From: Candidatus Rokuibacteriota bacterium
Lineage (GTDB): Bacteria > Methylomirabilota > Methylomirabilia > Rokubacteriales > JACPHL01
DNA length: 7,924 nt
Direction: 5' to 3'
NCBI GenBank assembly: GCA_016188625.1
Contig: JACPHL010000165.1
Coordinates: forward strand, 1 to 7,924
The position numbers and the translations under genes are program-made. Each line of letters begins with the position of its first letter. The stretch's first letter is position 1. This document shows positions 6,227 through 7,924 of this stretch, one piece after another. Below the pieces are notes generated by a model, which worked only from the letters and a program-made list of their open reading frames with translations, was not told the origin of the DNA and searched no databases.

Positions 6227-6581
6227 AGCAGCGGGCGAGGTCGTTGATGGCGAGCGTGATCGTGCCCGGGGCGGGGTCGTAGGTGTAGTCGTTGCCCGGG
6301 CACTGGAAGGCCGGCGGCGGGTGGACGAGGGCATCGACGGCGGCCTTGTCCGGCGGGAAGCGGCCCTCCCGGCCGAAATAGACCGTGACCGCCGCCCTGA
6401 GGGCTCCCGCCGTGCTCCGGTCGGCCACGAGCCGGGACCTCTCGAGGACCTTCTCCTCGGTCACGCTCTTCACCGCCTCCTCGGTCGAGCGGAAGTAGGT
6501 CAGCAGGCCCGCCGCCGCCACCGCCGCCACCAGCCGGGCGGTCACCAGCTCGAGGACGCCGATCCCCCGCGTGCGTTCCAC
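6225..6581 (-). CDS. Type IV prepilin / pseudopilin-like small protein
   Basis: From the GTG at 6581 this is 118 residues. It begins with a short basic leader ending RG, then IGVLELV and a hydrophobic helix rich in Ala and Val to about residue 29. Cleavage between the Gly and Ile would leave Glu at mature position +5, the hallmark of class III (type IV) prepilin signals cut by prepilin peptidase. The following amphipathic part (TAGALRAAVTVYFGREGRFP) resembles the pseudopilin stretch after the N-terminal helix, and the rest is a small globular domain with two Cys (C93 and the terminal residue), a possible disulfide. Starting at the upstream GTG 6590 would add three residues; 6581 is preferred because GAGGAAGG lies 8 bases upstream. 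No secretion or pilus genes are adjacent. The product would sit in the inner membrane until assembled into a pilus-like fibre. Confidence 0.7.
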   Translation of the reverse strand: MERTRGIGVLELVTARLVAAVAAAGLLTYFRSTEEAVKSVTEEKVLERSRLVADRSTAGALRAAVTVYFGREGRFPPDKAAVDALVHPPPAFQCPGNDYTYDPAPGTITLAINDLARC

Positions 6582-6605
6582 CCTCGCCACCTTCCTCAGG
6601 GGCGG

Positions 6606-6634
6606 AGTCTACCCTTGTGAACGCCGGCACGCAA
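6606..6634 (-). promoter_or_regulatory. Putative promoter of the prepilin-like gene
   Basis: On the minus strand TTGCGT (6634-6629) is followed after 17 bp by TAGACT (6611-6606). Transcription would begin near 6600, about 10-20 bases before the possible GTG starts and just ahead of the GAGGAAGG ribosome-binding site. Spacing is ideal but both boxes are imperfect. Confidence 0.4.
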
Positions 6635-6641
6635 GAGGGGC

Positions 6642-6669
6642 TTGACAGGGCTCGCCGCCCGACTATGAT
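6642..6669 (+). promoter_or_regulatory. sigma70-type promoter of the RpiR-type regulator gene
   Basis: A perfect TTGACA (6642-6647) and TATGAT (6664-6669) are separated by 16 bp. The predicted start is near 6676, leaving a leader of about 65 nt before the GTG at 6741. It is divergent from the prepilin-like gene promoter, whose -35 lies only 8 bp away. Confidence 0.78.
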
Positions 6670-6672
6670 GGA

Positions 6673-6721
6673 GAAAGTCTGCAGGAAAACATGCACATCA
6701 CGACTTTCACTGACGGTTTTC
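6673..6721. promoter_or_regulatory. Interleaved inverted repeats in the regulator leader, candidate operator
   Basis: GAAAGTC (6673-6679) is mirrored by GACTTTC (6702-6708), and GAAAAC (6685-6690) by GTTTTC (6716-6721). The two related half-sites on the left are repeated 12 bp apart and the two on the right 13-14 bp apart. The block begins at the predicted transcription start and is conspicuously less GC-rich than its surroundings. This is the expected location for a repressor site used by the regulator itself or another factor; binding is inferred. Confidence 0.4.
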
Positions 6722-6740
6722 AGCCTTCGGGATCGCGCCG

Positions 6741-7514
6741 GTGAGGGCGCGCCCCGCCCTCCTCGAGAAGATCCGGAGCGGGGCCCGCCGCCTCTCGCGG
6801 AAGCAGGCGGCGGTGGCCGCCTTTCTCGCCGAGGAGCACCAGAAGGCGGCCTTCATGACCGCGGCCGAGCTGGCCAGCCACCTCAAGGTCAGCGAGGCGA
6901 CCGTCATCCGCTGCGCGGCAGCCCTGGGCTACGATGGCTACCCGGCCCTGAGGCGCCACCTCCACCAGATCGTTCAGGAGGACCTGACCAGCACCGAGCT
7001 CTTCGCCCTCCCCCTCCGCCGCGGCGGGAGGGAGCAGGACTGGCTCCGAACCGTCGTCGAAAAGGAGATCGAGAACCTCACCCGGCTCACCAAGGAGCTC
7101 CCGGGCGACGACCTCGACCGGCTTGCCCGGCAGGTGGTCCGGGCCTCCAAGGTCGTCGTCGCCGGGTTCCGGGCCTCGGCCTCCCTGGCCGGGTTCCTCG
7201 GCTACCACCTCGGAAAGATCCACGAGGGCGTGGTGACCGTCACCGGGGGGGCGGGCGGCGCCTGGGATCAGTTCCGGAGCCTCCCCGCGCCCTCGCTCCT
7301 CCTCGCCATCGGGTTCCCCCGCTACCCCCGGGAGATCCTGGAGGCGGTCCGGGCCGAGCTGGTCTCCTTCGTGGACTCCCACTGCGCCCCCCAGGCGGTC
7401 ATCGCCGCCCTGCTCATCCAGGTCAGCCTGAAGAACCGGGAGAGGACCGAGGCCCTGCTCCGGCGCTTCGAGGAGATCGCCGAGCGGCGGCGCCTCTTCT
7501 ACGCGGAGGATTGA
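6741..7514 (+). CDS. MurR/RpiR family transcriptional regulator with shortened SIS domain
   Basis: This 257-residue protein has an N-terminal RpiR-type helix-turn-helix (1-77): LSRKQAAVAAFLAEE, FMTAAELASHLKVSEATVIR and ALGYDGYPALRRHL. A SIS (sugar isomerase) ligand domain follows from about 125, with VVVAGFRASASLAGFLGYHLGKI and AIGFPRYPREILEAVRA. Members normally sense phosphosugars or related metabolites and are about 280-290 residues. Here REILEAVRA (197-205) runs directly into ELVSFVDSHCAPQAVI (206-221), skipping the strand-helix-strand segment that family members carry between these points, some 30-35 residues. Ligand binding may therefore be altered. The GTG at 6741 is the only good start, since an in-frame TGA lies at 6711-6713, and it has no obvious ribosome-binding site. 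The glutamine amidotransferase gene follows after 33 bp, so this may be its local regulator. Confidence 0.88.
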   Translation: MRARPALLEKIRSGARRLSRKQAAVAAFLAEEHQKAAFMTAAELASHLKVSEATVIRCAAALGYDGYPALRRHLHQIVQEDLTSTELFALPLRRGGREQDWLRTVVEKEIENLTRLTKELPGDDLDRLARQVVRASKVVVAGFRASASLAGFLGYHLGKIHEGVVTVTGGAGGAWDQFRSLPAPSLLLAIGFPRYPREILEAVRAELVSFVDSHCAPQAVIAALLIQVSLKNRERTEALLRRFEEIAERRRLFYAED

Positions 7515-7515
7515 C

Positions 7516-7533
7516 GCCTCCCGGACGGGAGGC
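7516..7533 (+). other. Intercistronic hairpin between regulator and amidotransferase genes
   Basis: GCCTCCC (7516-7522) and GGGAGGC (7527-7533) form a perfect 7-bp stem with a GGAC loop. It begins 1 bp after the regulator stop codon and ends 4 bp before the GGAGG (7538-7542) of the next gene. There is no T tract, so it is not a standard terminator; it could mark partial attenuation or mRNA processing. Confidence 0.5.
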
Positions 7534-7547
7534 TCTCGGAGGACGGC

Positions 7548-7924
7548 ATGTGCGGGATCGTCGGGTATCTGGACAGGCGAGGGGACCTCTCGGCGCCGGT
7601 CGGGCAGGTCATCCTCGCCATGCTCTCCGCCCTCGGGCGGCGCGGCCCGGACTCGGCCGGGGCGGCGCTCTACGGCGAGCCCGGCGGGGGGCACCTGGTC
7701 GTCCGCGTCAAGCTCGGCGAGGCCGGCGAGCTGGCCGACCGGGCGGGGGCGTGCCTGACCGCGGCGCGCGAGGTGGCGGCGGTCAAGGAGTCGAGCAGCA
7801 TCGGCCCGATCCTGCGCCTCGTGCTGACGGGCGTGGAGGAGCCGCGGACCGTCGAGCGGGCCCTGGAGGCGGCCCACCCCGAGATCGAGGTTGTCAGCCT
7901 GGGGCGGCGGCCCGAGGGCATGCA
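7548..7924 (+). CDS. Class II glutamine amidotransferase, GlxB / glutamate-synthase-like (3' end cut by window edge)
   Basis: The first 125 residues are visible and the frame is open to the edge. The protein begins MCGIVGYLDRRG, placing Cys2 as the N-terminal nucleophile of an Ntn-type glutaminase after Met removal, and continues with RRGPDSAGAALYG (31-43), the RGPDSAG motif of the family. These domains release ammonia from glutamine for a partner enzyme. The stretch HLVVRVKLGEAGELADRAG (49-67) and the inserted region after it resemble the stand-alone GlxB-type subunit found with split glutamate synthase or N-methylglutamate synthase subunits, rather than PurF, GlmS or AsnB. That assignment rests on my memory of the family and needs the missing downstream genes. 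The ATG is set by GGAGG (7538-7542) five bases upstream. It lies 33 bp behind the RpiR-type regulator, probably in one operon. Confidence 0.82.
   Translation, partial: MCGIVGYLDRRGDLSAPVGQVILAMLSALGRRGPDSAGAALYGEPGGGHLVVRVKLGEAGELADRAGACLTAAREVAAVKESSSIGPILRLVLTGVEEPRTVERALEAAHPEIEVVSLGRRPEGM

Noticed and set aside
6205-6696. Alternative minus-strand frame (163 codons) overlapping the prepilin-like gene
   Set aside because: The overlapping frame has a prepilin signal and a ribosome-binding site; this one becomes Gly/Arg-rich and starts inside the regulator's leader.
6720-7877. Minus-strand open frame (385 codons) opposite the RpiR-type regulator and amidotransferase
   Set aside because: The plus strand encodes well-conserved protein families; the antisense frame has no recognisable motif and reflects the high GC content.
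1-7924. CRISPR array, insertion sequence or phage signature
   Set aside because: No regularly spaced direct repeats, no transposase or integrase motifs and no terminal inverted repeats with target duplications were seen.

Overview
The window is very GC-rich and tightly packed, with GTG starts common and G/C-ending codons dominant. It looks like a chromosomal segment of an uncultured high-GC bacterium. Gene content and the style of the intergenic hairpins remind me of Candidatus Rokubacteria / Methylomirabilota, but that placement is an inference. I see no plasmid, phage or transposase genes.

Left part (1-2376): a DMT/EamA-family membrane transporter runs leftward off the window edge. It is divergent from a class II tRNA nucleotidyltransferase with an HD domain (CCA-adding type), with only 27 bp between the two start codons. 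Right after the nucleotidyltransferase comes a tRNA-Gly(CCC) gene with its own promoter, whose -35 box overlaps the preceding stop codon, a genomically encoded CCA end, and a strong intrinsic terminator.

Middle part (2412-6226): a small DUF4242 protein on the minus strand is divergent from a three-gene plus-strand operon: a LuxR-type regulator with a GAF/PAS-like sensory half, a pirin, and a phosphofructokinase whose active site carries the pyrophosphate-type signature (GGDDT and PKTIDND). Intergenic gaps in the operon are 18 and 10 bp. A perfect 7-bp inverted repeat lies about 41 bp upstream of the likely transcription start of the regulator and is a candidate operator. The operon ends in a roughly 180-bp hairpin-rich spacer whose last hairpin resembles a terminator.

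Right part (6225-7924): an isolated type IV prepilin-like gene on the minus strand is divergent from a MurR/RpiR-type regulator that has a good sigma70-type promoter and interleaved inverted repeats in its 5' leader. The SIS domain of this regulator seems to lack about 30-35 residues. It is followed after 33 bp, which include a hairpin, by the start of a class II (Cys2) glutamine amidotransferase of the GlxB / glutamate-synthase-like type that runs off the right edge. This suggests a nitrogen or amino-acid operon continuing beyond the window.

No clearly new multi-gene system is visible. The most unusual points are the shortened SIS domain, the hairpin cluster, the putative operators, and the very short or absent leaders of several genes.
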